A stretch of 64,000 bases of DNA from JBMOKU01 sp049324315 (GTDB lineage: Bacteria; Bacillota; Clostridia; Peptostreptococcales; Thermotaleaceae). Position 1 is the first letter of the stretch, and every line of letters begins with the position of its first letter. This document shows, piece after piece, positions 24,076-32,195 of this stretch. The position numbers and the translations under genes are program-made. The notes under the pieces were generated by a model that did not search any database, had not been told where the DNA came from, and saw only the letters and a program-made list of their open reading frames with translations. The stretch is taken from positions 1-64,000 of the forward strand of contig JBMOKU010000037.1 in NCBI GenBank assembly GCA_049324315.1, read 5' to 3'.

Positions 24076-24835
24076 TCTGCTACCGGGGCTATTTTTAGGG
24101 AGTCTTTTCATTGTATGGGAAATCATAGCCAGAAAGGGTCTGGTGAGGCCCAATGTTTTGCCCGGGCCTACAAAGATTATATATACGTTAATTGCCAATC
24201 TGCCTGCAATGACAGAGCATTTATATGTAACGTTGTTTGAATCGATCATAGGCTTTGCTATTGCCATACTATTTGCCATTATCATAGCGCTATCTATGGA
24301 TGGGATATTCGTCGTAAAAAAAACCTTAAATCCGATCATTATCACTTCACAGACAGTTCCGATTTTTGCTTTGGCACCCTTGTTCACCATTTGGTTTGGC
24401 TATGGCTATCTGCCCAAAATCGTTATTGTCATTCTAATCTGTTTTTTTCCCATTACCATTAGCTTGATGGAGGGATTAGGCTCTGTTGATAAAGAACTTT
24501 TGGATTTGCTGCGATCCATGGGGGCTTCAAAATTACAGATATATAAAATGGTGAAAATACCCGCATCGCTTCCCAGCTTTTTTTCAGGTCTAAAAATATC
24601 AGGTACTTACAGTGTCATAGGAGCCGTCATTGGTGAATGGAATGGAGGTAAAGTAGGGTTGGGTGTCTATATGCTGCGTGTAAGACATTCTTTTGCCACC
24701 GATAAGGTTTTTGCAACAATCATATTAATTACGGTGCTGAGTATTGGCGTTTTAAAAATTATTCAATTGCTGGAAAAACGAATGATGCCTTGGACAAAAT
24801 ATAGTAAAGATGAAAATGAGGAGGAATATGTGTGA
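24047..24835 (+). CDS. thiX: ABC transporter permease for a thiamine precursor
   Basis: A 262-residue inner-membrane permease of the nitrate/taurine/ThiX type with about six hydrophobic segments. The cytoplasmic EAA loop is visible as EGLGSVDKELLDLLRSMGASKLQIYKMVKIPASLP (about residues 143-180, read as two short stretches). The start overlaps the thiamine-binding gene; the stop overlaps the solute-binding gene. TPP-riboswitch control points to a thiamine, hydroxymethylpyrimidine or formylaminopyrimidine substrate. Confidence 0.88.
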   Translation: MKKFRNIGSSLLPGLFLGSLFIVWEIIARKGLVRPNVLPGPTKIIYTLIANLPAMTEHLYVTLFESIIGFAIAILFAIIIALSMDGIFVVKKTLNPIIITSQTVPIFALAPLFTIWFGYGYLPKIVIVILICFFPITISLMEGLGSVDKELLDLLRSMGASKLQIYKMVKIPASLPSFFSGLKISGTYSVIGAVIGEWNGGKVGLGVYMLRVRHSFATDKVFATIILITVLSIGVLKIIQLLEKRMMPWTKYSKDENEEEYV

Positions 24836-25842
24836 TGAAAAAAATGATGATGTTTTTATTAATTGCTGCTTTATTGATTAGCACCATTACAGGCTGTACA
24901 GCGAAAGACACGCCGGTACCTGAGCAGTCAGAAGAAATGCAGAAGGTAACCGTATTGTTAGATTGGGTGCCAAATACCAACCATACAGGAATGTATACAG
25001 CCCTTGAAAAGGGATACTACAAAGAAGAAGGATTGGAAGTAGAGATTATTCAGCCTACAGAGGGAGGCAGTGCGGATTTAATTGCGGCTGGTCAAGGCCA
25101 GTTTGGCATCAGTTATCAAGAGCAGGTTACCTATGCAAGAACAGCTGAAACACCATTACCGATAAAAGCCATTGCAGCCATCATTCAGCACAATACATCA
25201 GGATTTGCATCACCAGAAGCTAAAAATATTAAATCTCCAAAGGATTTTGAAGGGAAAAAATATGGTGGATGGGGTTCACCCATGGAAGAAGCCATGATTA
25301 AGGCTTTAATGGAAAAAGAAGGAGCAGACTTTTCAAAAGTAGAAATGGTTAATATCGGTGCATCAGATTTCTTTACGAGTGTAGAAAGAGATGTTGATTT
25401 CTCATGGATCTATTATGGATGGGATGGCGTAGCGGCTGACTTAAAGGACTTTAAACTGAACTTTATCAAACTGCAGGATGTAGACGCGGCTTTGGATTTT
25501 TATACGCCTGTCATTATAGCCCATGAAGATACATTGGCACAAAATCCTGAACTAGTTAAGAAGTTTTTACGAGCAACAACCAAGGGCTACCAATATGCAA
25601 TACAAAATCCGGAAGATGCAGCAAAAGATCTATTGAAATACGTACCTGAATTAGATGAGAAGATGGTTATCGAGAGCCAGAAATATTTAGCGAAGGAATA
25701 TCAGGCTGACGCATCTCGATGGGGAGAGATGAAGGAAGAAACCTGGAAAAACTACAGCAATTGGATGTTCGAGAAGAAACTGTTGGAGAAAGAGCTGGAT
25801 GCTAAGGAAGCATTTACAAACGAGTTTTTGCCGGCTAAATAA
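24835..25842 (+). CDS. thiY: Substrate-binding lipoprotein, NMT1/THI5-like
   Basis: A 335-residue lipoprotein with a short signal peptide ending in STITGCTAKD, so Cys is the likely lipidation site. The mature part is an NMT1/THI5-like periplasmic-binding fold (VTVLLDWVPNTNHTGMYTALEKGYYKEEGL, then QPTEGGSADLIAAGQGQFGISYQE), the group that binds pyrimidine precursors of thiamine. GAGGAGG precedes ATG 24835; an in-frame GTG at 24832 is also possible. It couples to the permease by a TGATG overlap. Confidence 0.9.
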   Translation: MKKMMMFLLIAALLISTITGCTAKDTPVPEQSEEMQKVTVLLDWVPNTNHTGMYTALEKGYYKEEGLEVEIIQPTEGGSADLIAAGQGQFGISYQEQVTYARTAETPLPIKAIAAIIQHNTSGFASPEAKNIKSPKDFEGKKYGGWGSPMEEAMIKALMEKEGADFSKVEMVNIGASDFFTSVERDVDFSWIYYGWDGVAADLKDFKLNFIKLQDVDAALDFYTPVIIAHEDTLAQNPELVKKFLRATTKGYQYAIQNPEDAAKDLLKYVPELDEKMVIESQKYLAKEYQADASRWGEMKEETWKNYSNWMFEKKLLEKELDAKEAFTNEFLPAK

Positions 25843-26580
25843 ATGATGAAGAAAATAGAAGTACTCCATATAAAGAAAACCTTTGAAAATCTCCATACCC
25901 TGGAAGATGTTTCTATAACGCTCCATCAGAATGAGTTCGTCAGTATATTGGGTCCCAGCGGCAGTGGAAAAAGTACGCTATTTAATATCATAGCGGGCTT
26001 GTCAAAACCTGACCAGGGGGAAGTTCTGATTGAAGGACAAGACTATATCGGTAAAACGGGCAGAGTCAGCTATATGCATCAAAAGGACCTACTGCTTCCC
26101 TGGAAAACTATTTTGGAGAATGTATCAATCCCTTTAACGCTGAAGGGGGTCAGCAAGAAAGAAACACGGGAACAAGCAGGAAAATATTTTTCGCTGTTCG
26201 GATTAGAAGGCTTTGAGAATCATTATCCGTCCCAATTATCCGGAGGGATGAGGCAGCGGGCGGCTTTGTTGAGAACCTATATGTTTTCGAATGATATTAT
26301 GCTACTGGATGAACCCTTTGGGGGGTTAGATGCCATAACAAAAAGGCATATGCAGCATTGGCTGCTAGGAATCTTACAAGACCTGCAGTCTTCCATACTT
26401 TTTATTACCCATGATATTGATGAGGCTATTTTCCTTTCAGATAGGATATATATCTTATCTGAAAGACCAGCCACTGTAAAGGCAGTGTTGGATGTAAATA
26501 TTGAAAGACCTAGGGATAATAAGACTTTTACATGTAAAGTGTTTAACGAATTAAAAGAGGGTATTCTCAATATATTGTAG
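25843..26580 (+). CDS. thiZ: ABC transporter ATPase of the thiamine-precursor importer
   Basis: A 245-residue ABC ATPase with Walker A LGPSGSGKST, the Q-loop YMHQKDLLLPW, signature LSGGMRQRAALLR, Walker B MLLDEPFGGLD and the H-loop ITHDIDEAIFL. The LLPW sequence after the Q-loop is typical of nitrate/taurine/thiamine-precursor transporters. The ATG directly follows the lipoprotein stop with no clear ribosome site, so translation is probably coupled. Confidence 0.9.
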   Translation: MMKKIEVLHIKKTFENLHTLEDVSITLHQNEFVSILGPSGSGKSTLFNIIAGLSKPDQGEVLIEGQDYIGKTGRVSYMHQKDLLLPWKTILENVSIPLTLKGVSKKETREQAGKYFSLFGLEGFENHYPSQLSGGMRQRAALLRTYMFSNDIMLLDEPFGGLDAITKRHMQHWLLGILQDLQSSILFITHDIDEAIFLSDRIYILSERPATVKAVLDVNIERPRDNKTFTCKVFNELKEGILNIL

Positions 26581-26594
26581 GGGGTGTAACCGGT

Positions 26595-27272
26595 ATGGCC
26601 ATATTTGACAAAGTTGCAAATGATTATGATCCTTGGTATACCTCTGCTTTAGGGAAATTTGTTGATGAAGTGGAGACGCAGCTTGCTTTTTCGCTGTTTC
26701 AGCCTAAACCGGGCATGCGGATTTTGGATGTTGGCTGTGGCACAGGAAATTTTAGCATCAAATTGGCGAAAATGGGGTGCAAAGTGATTGGTGTCGATAT
26801 TTCCGAGGAAATGTTAGCTATCGCCAGAAAAAAGGCAGCAGATGCTAAGCTGGATATGGAGTTCCATCAGATGGACGTCTATCACTTGGATTTTGAAGAT
26901 AACAGCTTCGATGGCATTTTTTCCATGGCAGCTTTTGAATTCATTCATGATGGAAAAGCTGCTTATCAAGAACTGTTTCGTGTTTTAAATCCAGGTAGAA
27001 AGCTGCTCATCGGTACAATCCATCGTGATAGCTCGTGGGGGCGCCTGTACATGTCAAAGGAGTTTCAAGAAAACAGTGTGTTTCAACATGCCAAATTCCT
27101 GTCATTAGAGGAATTGAAATCACTTGACTCTTCAAGTTTGGTAGACTATGGTGAGTGTCTTTTTTTACCTCCCCATATCCCAGAAGAAGAAATTAACAAG
27201 GAAATAGATCAGGAATATGCCAGAACAGAAAGAGGGGGCTTTATATGTGCAGTTTGGATGAAGAAAGAATAG
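26595..27272 (+). CDS. Class I SAM-dependent methyltransferase in the TPP operon
   Basis: A 225-residue Rossmann methyltransferase with motif I MRILDVGCGTGNFSIKLAK, the acidic loop GVDISEEMLAIARKKA and FDGIFSMAAFEFI before the beta4 strand. Target unknown. It lies between the transporter ATPase (14-base gap, GGGGGTG site) and a second thiamine-binding protein (overlap 28 bases), so it is part of the TPP-regulated operon. A role in processing a methylated or demethylated pyrimidine/thiazole precursor is possible but unproven. Confidence 0.85.
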   Translation: MAIFDKVANDYDPWYTSALGKFVDEVETQLAFSLFQPKPGMRILDVGCGTGNFSIKLAKMGCKVIGVDISEEMLAIARKKAADAKLDMEFHQMDVYHLDFEDNSFDGIFSMAAFEFIHDGKAAYQELFRVLNPGRKLLIGTIHRDSSWGRLYMSKEFQENSVFQHAKFLSLEELKSLDSSSLVDYGECLFLPPHIPEEEINKEIDQEYARTERGGFICAVWMKKE

Positions 27273-27523
27273 CTTCTTGCCAAATCACGTATTTTCCTGT
27301 TCAATCGACACACTACCTTGATGAAATCAATAAGGTTTTAGATTTAATAAAATCATATCCTGTTCAGTACGAGATCGGGATGTTAGCAACTACCATAAAA
27401 GGTGAAAGCGATACGATATTTAAGCTGATTCAAGAAATATTCAATGTTATGGATGAAGAGGGATGCCATTTCACACTGAATATGATGGTCTCAAATATAT
27501 GTGGCTGTAAAAGCTTAGAATAA
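27245..27523 (+). CDS. MTH1187/YkoF-type thiamine-binding protein (second copy)
   Basis: A 92-residue relative of the first operon gene, with CQITYFPVQSTHYLDEINKVLDLI, YEIGMLATTIKGESDTIFKLI and a closing strand HFTLNMMVSNICG. The fold is the same but sequence identity is low. Several cysteines are present, including an ICGC tail. AGAGGGGG lies seven bases before the ATG, inside the methyltransferase gene. A hairpin follows the stop. Two such proteins in one operon may form a heteromer or bind different ligands. Confidence 0.72.
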   Translation: MCSLDEERIASCQITYFPVQSTHYLDEINKVLDLIKSYPVQYEIGMLATTIKGESDTIFKLIQEIFNVMDEEGCHFTLNMMVSNICGCKSLE

Positions 27524-27553
27524 AGGTTATGGGTAAATATGCCCATAACCTTT
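27522..27553 (+). terminator. Hairpin at the end of the TPP operon
   Basis: AAAGGTTATGGG and CCCATAACCTTT pair around an 8-base loop. The T-tract is short, so termination strength is uncertain. Confidence 0.6.
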
Positions 27554-27611
27554 GTTAAAATGAGTAAAATATGGGTATATATAATATTCAAACATAGTGA
27601 GGAGGGATATT

Positions 27612-28145
27612 GTGAAAGATAAACCATTGCCTGATATTCTAAAGCCTAATTTAGATATTGTTTTTATAGGATTCAATCCAGGGCTGCAATCAGCAAAGGA
27701 AAGGCACCATTATGCCGGTAAAAGCAATCGATTTTGGAGATTCCTTTATGAGAGCGGCCTTACGCCGGTGAAATTGGAACCTCAAGAGGATATACGATTG
27801 TTGGAGTTTGGCTATGGATCTACGAATATCGTTGATCGTGAAACGAAGAGTGCAGCCGAGATTACTGAAGAAGAATATGCAATTGGAAGAGAAAATTTAA
27901 AAAAGATTTTAATCGCATATAAACCCAAGGTTGCATGTTACGTGGGAATGGGGATTTACAAGAAATTTGCAGGCGTAAAACATGTTGCGTTAGGTCTACA
28001 AAAAGAATCGGTGGTTGAGGGGGTAATGGATTATATATGTTCTTCCACCAGCGGACTCAATAGTAAGCCCTTTGATGAACAGATAGACTGTTTTCGGGGG
28101 CTGGTAGATTTATTAAAAAGAATTAAACAGGAAAAAATTGAATAG
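27612..28145 (+). CDS. mug: G:T/U mismatch-specific uracil/thymine-DNA glycosylase (Mug)
   Basis: A 177-residue DNA-repair glycosylase that removes uracil or thymine opposite guanine. GFNPGLQSA (catalytic Asn region, about residues 20-28), the GKSNRFWRFLYESGL segment and a C-terminal SSTSGLN loop are typical of the Mug family. GTG 27612 is chosen because AGGAGG lies six bases upstream; the earlier in-frame GTG precedes that site. It is followed by the spore-protein gene. Confidence 0.88.
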   Translation: MKDKPLPDILKPNLDIVFIGFNPGLQSAKERHHYAGKSNRFWRFLYESGLTPVKLEPQEDIRLLEFGYGSTNIVDRETKSAAEITEEEYAIGRENLKKILIAYKPKVACYVGMGIYKKFAGVKHVALGLQKESVVEGVMDYICSSTSGLNSKPFDEQIDCFRGLVDLLKRIKQEKIE

Positions 28146-28190
28146 AAAAAAAGCTCCTTGCCCATAATACGAATAGGGGAGGGGTTAAAC

Positions 28191-28403
28191 ATGTCAAAAA
28201 AGAATAGTGAAAAAAACAAGAAAAGAAAAATCGAAACAATTGAAGACAAATGGAAGTATGAGATTGCAGCAGAGTTGGGCCTTATGGATAAAGTAGAACA
28301 GTATGGATGGGGAGGCTTGACTGCCAAAGAAACTGGCAGAATTGGAGGGTTGATTACCGTAAAAAAGAAAAGACTCCAAGGTCAGTCGCATATTCAGGGA
28401 TAG
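28191..28403 (+). CDS. Alpha/beta-type small acid-soluble spore protein
   Basis: A 70-residue DNA-binding spore protein that coats and protects spore DNA. The family motif is clear: WKYEIAAELGLMDKVEQYGW followed by GGLTAKETGRIGG and a basic tail. The extended Lys-rich N-terminus is like the minor SspF-type proteins. GGGGAGGGG precedes the ATG. This gene shows the organism forms endospores. A short hairpin with T-run follows. Confidence 0.9.
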   Translation: MSKKNSEKNKKRKIETIEDKWKYEIAAELGLMDKVEQYGWGGLTAKETGRIGGLITVKKKRLQGQSHIQG

Positions 28404-28421
28404 AGCATTCTATCTCTTTTT
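28399..28421 (+). terminator. Terminator of the spore-protein gene
   Basis: GATAGA-GCAT-TCTATC followed by TCTTTTTG, overlapping the stop codon. Confidence 0.65.
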
Positions 28422-28424
28422 GTT

Positions 28425-28596
28425 TTATCTGGGAAATTATGGTCTTGAATTTCCTAGATAAGGGGTTGTTAAGGGGGATTCCCCCTTATGTCCAATATTT
28501 GGAGGGTCACAGCGAAGCGTCCTAGGGAACTATCAGTTCCCTGGGAAAGAACAAAAGCGTTTCACTTGATTTTCAATGAATAAAATGCTTTTGTTC
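28425..28596. repeat. Four consecutive stem-loops in the intergenic region
   Basis: Stem 1: 28425-28438 with 28448-28461 (14 bp, one mismatch). Stem 2: AAGGGGG-ATT-CCCCCTT at 28471-28487. Stem 3: 28520-28531 with 28535-28546 (12 bp, one wobble). Stem 4: GAACAAAAGC (28549-28558) with 28587-28596. No ORF or known RNA family is recognised. It could be an unknown structured RNA or nested palindromic repeats. Confidence 0.5.
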
Positions 28597-28684
28597 ATTT
28601 GAAGGGATTGACGGAATATAATATTGCTAGCATAATAGACCTAAGGTTGAAATCCTTTGATGAAATGATTTGGAGGAGACTATA

Positions 28685-29380
28685 ATGTGTGGGAGATTTT
28701 ATCTTGCGGTAGAACTTGAAAACTTATTGGAAAGATATGATATTGTAGATGGAGAAATCAATTACATACCCAGGTATAATATTGCGCCAACTCAGCAAAT
28801 ACCAGTCATCATCAATCAAGATGGAGAAAACAGAATAAAACTGTTTTCTTGGGGATTAATACCTCATTGGGCAAAAGATGCATCATTTGCTTCAAAAATG
28901 ATCAATGCCCGTGCAGAAACACTGGCCACAAAGCCTAGTTTCAAAGACGCGTTTTTATCAAGAAGGTGTATTATTCCCGCCAGCGGTTTTTATGAATGGG
29001 ATAAATCTAGGGATAAAAAGCAGCCTTTCAGCTTTCATCTTAAATCCGGCGGTATTATGTCCTTGGCAGGATTGTGGGACAGATGGCAGAATCCCAATGG
29101 TGAAGTGATATATACTTTCGCAATCATAACCACAGATCCCAACGATGTGATTGAACCCTTTCATCATCGGATGGCAGCAATTTTAAATCCTGAAGATGAA
29201 AGTAAATGGCTTGATCCTGAAAATCGTGATATGATGAATTTGGCAGCACTGTTAAAACCTTATCCCAGTGGAAAGCTTACCTATCATAGGGTCTCAGAGG
29301 CTGTTAATTCGGTAAGGAATGATGATTCGTCGTTAATAGAACCTGTTGTATCAGAGGAGCAACTAATGTTTGAACTATAA
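28685..29380 (+). CDS. HMCES/YedK abasic-site shield protein (SRAP domain)
   Basis: SRAP proteins form a thiazolidine link to abasic sites in single-stranded DNA and protect them. The 231-residue protein starts MCGRFYLA; Met1 is removed so that Cys2 becomes the reactive N-terminus. This fixes the start at ATG 28685, which follows GGAGG. Other active-site elements are YNIAPTQ (Asn), ASGFYEWDK (Glu) and FHHRMAAIL (His). It is monocistronic or joined to the next methyltransferase gene. Confidence 0.93.
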   Translation: MCGRFYLAVELENLLERYDIVDGEINYIPRYNIAPTQQIPVIINQDGENRIKLFSWGLIPHWAKDASFASKMINARAETLATKPSFKDAFLSRRCIIPASGFYEWDKSRDKKQPFSFHLKSGGIMSLAGLWDRWQNPNGEVIYTFAIITTDPNDVIEPFHHRMAAILNPEDESKWLDPENRDMMNLAALLKPYPSGKLTYHRVSEAVNSVRNDDSSLIEPVVSEEQLMFEL

Positions 29381-29431
29381 ATGTGAAAGTACGAAAAGAT
29401 TACTGAAGAACGGATAAGGGGGAAGTTATGC

Positions 29432-30172
29432 TTGAACGCCTACAGTGGATTTGCTTATGTATATGATTTGTTAATGAAGGATGTAGATTATGAGAGATGG
29501 GTCGATTATATTGAGGAGATATTTCACAGGTATGACTTTAAACCCTGCAATATTGCAGAACTTGCTTGTGGGACAGGGAATATCACCAACGAGTTAGCCA
29601 AGCGAGGATACAATCTATTGGGAATTGATATTTCTGAGGACATGCTTTCTGTAGCACAGCAAAAAGCCATGGATATAGGTGTCTATGTCATATATATGAA
29701 TCAAGATATGCGTCGTTTAGAAATTCCTCATGACCTGGATGCTATACTGTGTATTTGCGATGGTATTAATTACATAACTGACGATAGGGACTTATTGAAA
29801 TTATTTCAGTCAGTTCACATGCATTTAAAGAACAAAGGACTGTTTCTATTTGATATTAGCACCTATTATAAGCTTAGCAGAATTCTAGGAAAAAACACTT
29901 TCGCAGAGAACCATAAGGATGTATCGTATATCTGGGAGAATTATTTTGATGAGAAGCGAAATATTTGTGATTTTGATTTAACGATTTTCATGAAGGAAGG
30001 TAAGCTGTATCGCAAATATGAGGAAAGTCACAGCCAGAGAGCATATCAAGAAACGGAAATCTTATCCTTACTTGAGAGGACAGGTTTCCGTCAAGTTCAG
30101 ATGCATGACGAATTCTCATTTGATAAGCCAAAAGAAAACAGTGAGCGAATCCACTTTGTCTGCCAGAAATGA
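29432..30172 (+). CDS. Class I SAM-dependent methyltransferase
   Basis: A 246-residue methyltransferase with AYVYDLLMKDVDYERWVDYI, motif I IAELACGTGNITNELAKRG, GIDISEDMLSVAQQKA and DAILCICDGINYI. This sequence group is common in Firmicutes and has no assigned substrate. It begins at TTG 29432 behind GGGGG with a nine-base gap; the nearby ATG 29428 is out of frame. The C-terminal half (YQETEILSLLERTGF) is also typical. Confidence 0.85.
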   Translation: MNAYSGFAYVYDLLMKDVDYERWVDYIEEIFHRYDFKPCNIAELACGTGNITNELAKRGYNLLGIDISEDMLSVAQQKAMDIGVYVIYMNQDMRRLEIPHDLDAILCICDGINYITDDRDLLKLFQSVHMHLKNKGLFLFDISTYYKLSRILGKNTFAENHKDVSYIWENYFDEKRNICDFDLTIFMKEGKLYRKYEESHSQRAYQETEILSLLERTGFRQVQMHDEFSFDKPKENSERIHFVCQK

Positions 30173-30193
30173 TTTTGTAGACAGCTTATTGGT

Positions 30194-30223
30194 TTGACAG
30201 GTGCCGGAATATTATGTTAAAAT
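30194..30223 (+). promoter_or_regulatory. Promoter of the cold shock gene
   Basis: TTGACA (30194-30199), an 18-base spacer and TAAAAT (30218-30223), leaving a leader of about 45 bases. Confidence 0.65.
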
Positions 30224-30275
30224 CTAGAAGTATAGTGTTGACTACATACGTTACAATTGTTAGGAGGATTGCTTG

Positions 30276-30476
30276 ATGGAAAAAGGTACTGTAAAATGGT
30301 TTAACGGAGAAAAAGGTTATGGTTTCATTTCAAGAGAAAATGGTGAAGACGTATTCGTACATTTCTCTGCGATTACAATGGACGGTTACAAGACATTAGA
30401 AGAAGGTCAAGCTGTTGAATTCGAAGTGGTTCAAGGAGAAAAAGGACCTCAGGCTACAAACGTTTCAAAACTATAA
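30276..30476 (+). CDS. Cold shock protein (CspA family)
   Basis: A 66-residue single OB-fold RNA chaperone. RNP1 (KGYGFISRE) and RNP2 (VFVHFSAI) are intact, and the whole length matches the family. AGGAGG lies eight bases before ATG 30276. A strong terminator follows at 30509-30534. Family members melt mRNA structure after cold shock or during fast growth. Confidence 0.97.
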   Translation: MEKGTVKWFNGEKGYGFISRENGEDVFVHFSAITMDGYKTLEEGQAVEFEVVQGEKGPQATNVSKL

Positions 30477-30508
30477 TTTAAAAGTTTGATAGACGCGTAG
30501 CATATTAC

Positions 30509-30534
30509 AGCCCTGATTGTATCAGGGCTTTTAT
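30509..30534 (+). terminator. Terminator of the cold shock gene
   Basis: AGCCCTGAT-TGT-ATCAGGGCT followed by TTTATT. Confidence 0.75.
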
Positions 30535-30576
30535 TATGGATATAGATTACTTTTCAGTATAATAATAGTAGAATAA

Positions 30577-30750
30577 TGTGTTGTGCTAGTTGACTCCGAT
30601 TTACCAGTGTTACGAGGCTTAGAGTTTGTAAGCTGCAGGTTGCACCAAAACTCGCTTTGCTCAAACAGTTGATGCAACGAATCTTCCGCTGCGCTAACAA
30701 ACTCTATAAGCCTCTTCACAAAGCAAATCTACATCAACTAGCACAACACA
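30577..30750. mobile_element. MITE-like element with perfect 17-bp terminal inverted repeats
   Basis: The 17 bases starting TGTGTTGTGC at 30577-30593 are the exact complement of 30734-30750. A second nested stem pairs GAGGCTTAGAGTTTGT (30614-30629) with 30697-30714, with a 2-base bulge. A third pairs GTTGCA (30639-30644) with TGCAAC (30673-30678). The whole 174 bases folds as one long hairpin with no coding capacity. I see no target-site duplication, so transposition is inferred only. Confidence 0.55.
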
Positions 30751-30787
30751 ACGAGTGAGATAACAAGTATGTAAGGAGGCAGAACAC

Positions 30788-31672
30788 ATGAATAATTATG
30801 TTATTAGAGCAGTGGCAGCAGATAAAAGCTTACGGATCTTTGTTGCCGTTACCACGGCTTTGGTGGAAGAGGCAAGGCGTATACATGATACAACACCGGT
30901 TGCAACGGCTGCATTAGGAAGAACCCTTACGGCTGCAGGGATGATGGGATTGATGCTGAAGGGGGCCAATGATAAACTATCTATTCAGATAAAGGGAGAT
31001 GGACCCATAAAGCAGATTCTTGCTGTCACAGACTCCATGGGAAATATTAAGGGGTATGTTGCCAATCCTCATGTGGATTTACCACTTAAGTCAAATGGAA
31101 AGCTTGATGTAGGTGGAGCTGTGGGACAAAGCGGCAGAATTGTCGTTATCAAAGACTTTGGATTAAAAGAGCCATATATGGGACAATCTGAACTGGTGAA
31201 TGGTGAGATTGGAGAAGATCTGACGGCGTATTTCGCTTACTCTGAGCAGCAGCCATCTGCAGTTGCTTTAGGTGTATTGGTGGATAGGGATTATTCGGTG
31301 AAGCAGGCTGGTGGATTTATCGTCCAGGTTTTACCCAATGCAAGTGAAGAAACGATTGTAAAATTAGAGGAAAGATTGAACCGTATTCCTTCGGTGACAC
31401 AGATGATGGAGAATGATGGAATGGAAGGTGAACAAATCCTAGAAACAGTTGTTGGCGATTTTGACTATGAGATTTTGGATAAACAAGAGGTAAGATTGGT
31501 CTGTGATTGTTCTATTGAACGATTGGAGCAAGCATTAATTAGTATTGGATCAAAAGATTTGGAAAGTATCATTCAAGAAGATGGGGAAGCAGAATTGACA
31601 TGCCATTTTTGCAATACCAAATATCATTTTGATAAAGAACATCTAGAAAGATTGCATCAAGAAGCAAAATAG
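30788..31672 (+). CDS. hslO: Redox-regulated chaperone Hsp33
   Basis: Hsp33 binds unfolding proteins during oxidative stress after its zinc-binding cysteines oxidise. The 294-residue protein has the N-terminal core (VIRAVAADKSLRIFVAVTT, ALGRTLTAAGMMGLML, GYVANPHVDLPLK) and the C-terminal redox switch CDCSIER...CHFCNTKYHF, giving the four zinc ligands. AAGGAGG precedes the ATG. Upstream lies the MITE-like element, which may fall inside its leader. Confidence 0.95.
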   Translation: MNNYVIRAVAADKSLRIFVAVTTALVEEARRIHDTTPVATAALGRTLTAAGMMGLMLKGANDKLSIQIKGDGPIKQILAVTDSMGNIKGYVANPHVDLPLKSNGKLDVGGAVGQSGRIVVIKDFGLKEPYMGQSELVNGEIGEDLTAYFAYSEQQPSAVALGVLVDRDYSVKQAGGFIVQVLPNASEETIVKLEERLNRIPSVTQMMENDGMEGEQILETVVGDFDYEILDKQEVRLVCDCSIERLEQALISIGSKDLESIIQEDGEAELTCHFCNTKYHFDKEHLERLHQEAK

Positions 31673-31763
31673 ATTTAGCTGCGAAATTGAAGCAAATCTT
31701 TAGAAAAAGCGAATAAATAAGATAAAAATGATAATATTTTGTGGAAAATGGATAATATTAGCA

Positions 31764-31792
31764 TTGACTTATCCCTTGATATGTTGTATTAT
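31764..31792 (+). promoter_or_regulatory. Promoter of the tRNA cluster
   Basis: TTGACT (31764-31769), a 17-base spacer and TATTAT (31787-31792), about 20 bases before tRNA-Val. Confidence 0.65.
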
Positions 31793-31817
31793 ATATTTTG
31801 TCAGTCTTTACTGACAG

Positions 31818-31893
31818 GGGCGCATAGCTCAGCTGGGAGAGCACCTGCCTTACAAGCAGGGGGTCATAGGTTCGATCCCTATTGCGCCCACCA
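31818..31893 (+). tRNA. tRNA-Val (anticodon TAC)
   Basis: A 76-base cloverleaf: acceptor GGGCGCA/TGCGCCC, anticodon loop CTTACAA, T-arm GGTTCGATCC, and an encoded CCA end. Confidence 0.95.
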
Positions 31894-31904
31894 ATTTAAA
31901 AAAC

Positions 31905-31990
31905 GATACACGTTGAACGATACGCGATACAAGGGAAGAGCTTTAAAGGAATGATCTCGAGTATCGAATACGCGGACCGTGCATCGATAT
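31905..31990. repeat. Imperfect inverted repeat between tRNA-Val and tRNA-Asp
   Basis: CGATACACG and CGATACGCGATAC in the left part are mirrored by GTATCGAATACGCGG and GTGCATCG in the right part. The other tRNA spacers are much shorter, so this looks inserted. Confidence 0.4.
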
Positions 31991-31995
31991 AATAT

Positions 31996-32072
31996 GGCCC
32001 GGTAGTTCAGTTGGTTAGAATGCCAGCCTGTCACGCTGGAGGTCGAGGGTTCGAGCCCCTTCCGGGTCGCCA
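31996..32072 (+). tRNA. tRNA-Asp (anticodon GTC)
   Basis: A 77-base cloverleaf: acceptor GGCCCGG/CCGGGTC, anticodon loop CTGTCAC, T-arm GGTTCGAGCC, encoded CCA. Confidence 0.95.
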
Positions 32073-32114
32073 ATTTTAAAATTAGTTGAAAGTTGAAGGA
32101 CATCTCTTTTTCTT

Positions 32115-32190
32115 GCCCAGATAGCTCAGTCGGTAGAGCAGGGGACTGAAAATCCCCGTGTCGGTGGTTCGATTCCGCCTCTGGGCACCA
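32115..32190 (+). tRNA. tRNA-Phe (anticodon GAA)
   Basis: A 76-base cloverleaf: acceptor GCCCAGA/TCTGGGC, anticodon loop CTGAAAA, T-arm GGTTCGATTC, encoded CCA. Confidence 0.95.
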
Positions 32191-32195
32191 TACAT

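Noticed and set aside
23806..24390. A 194-codon minus-strand open frame over the thiamine operon
   Set aside because: It is the shadow of the thiamine-binding and permease genes, both of which have clear family motifs.
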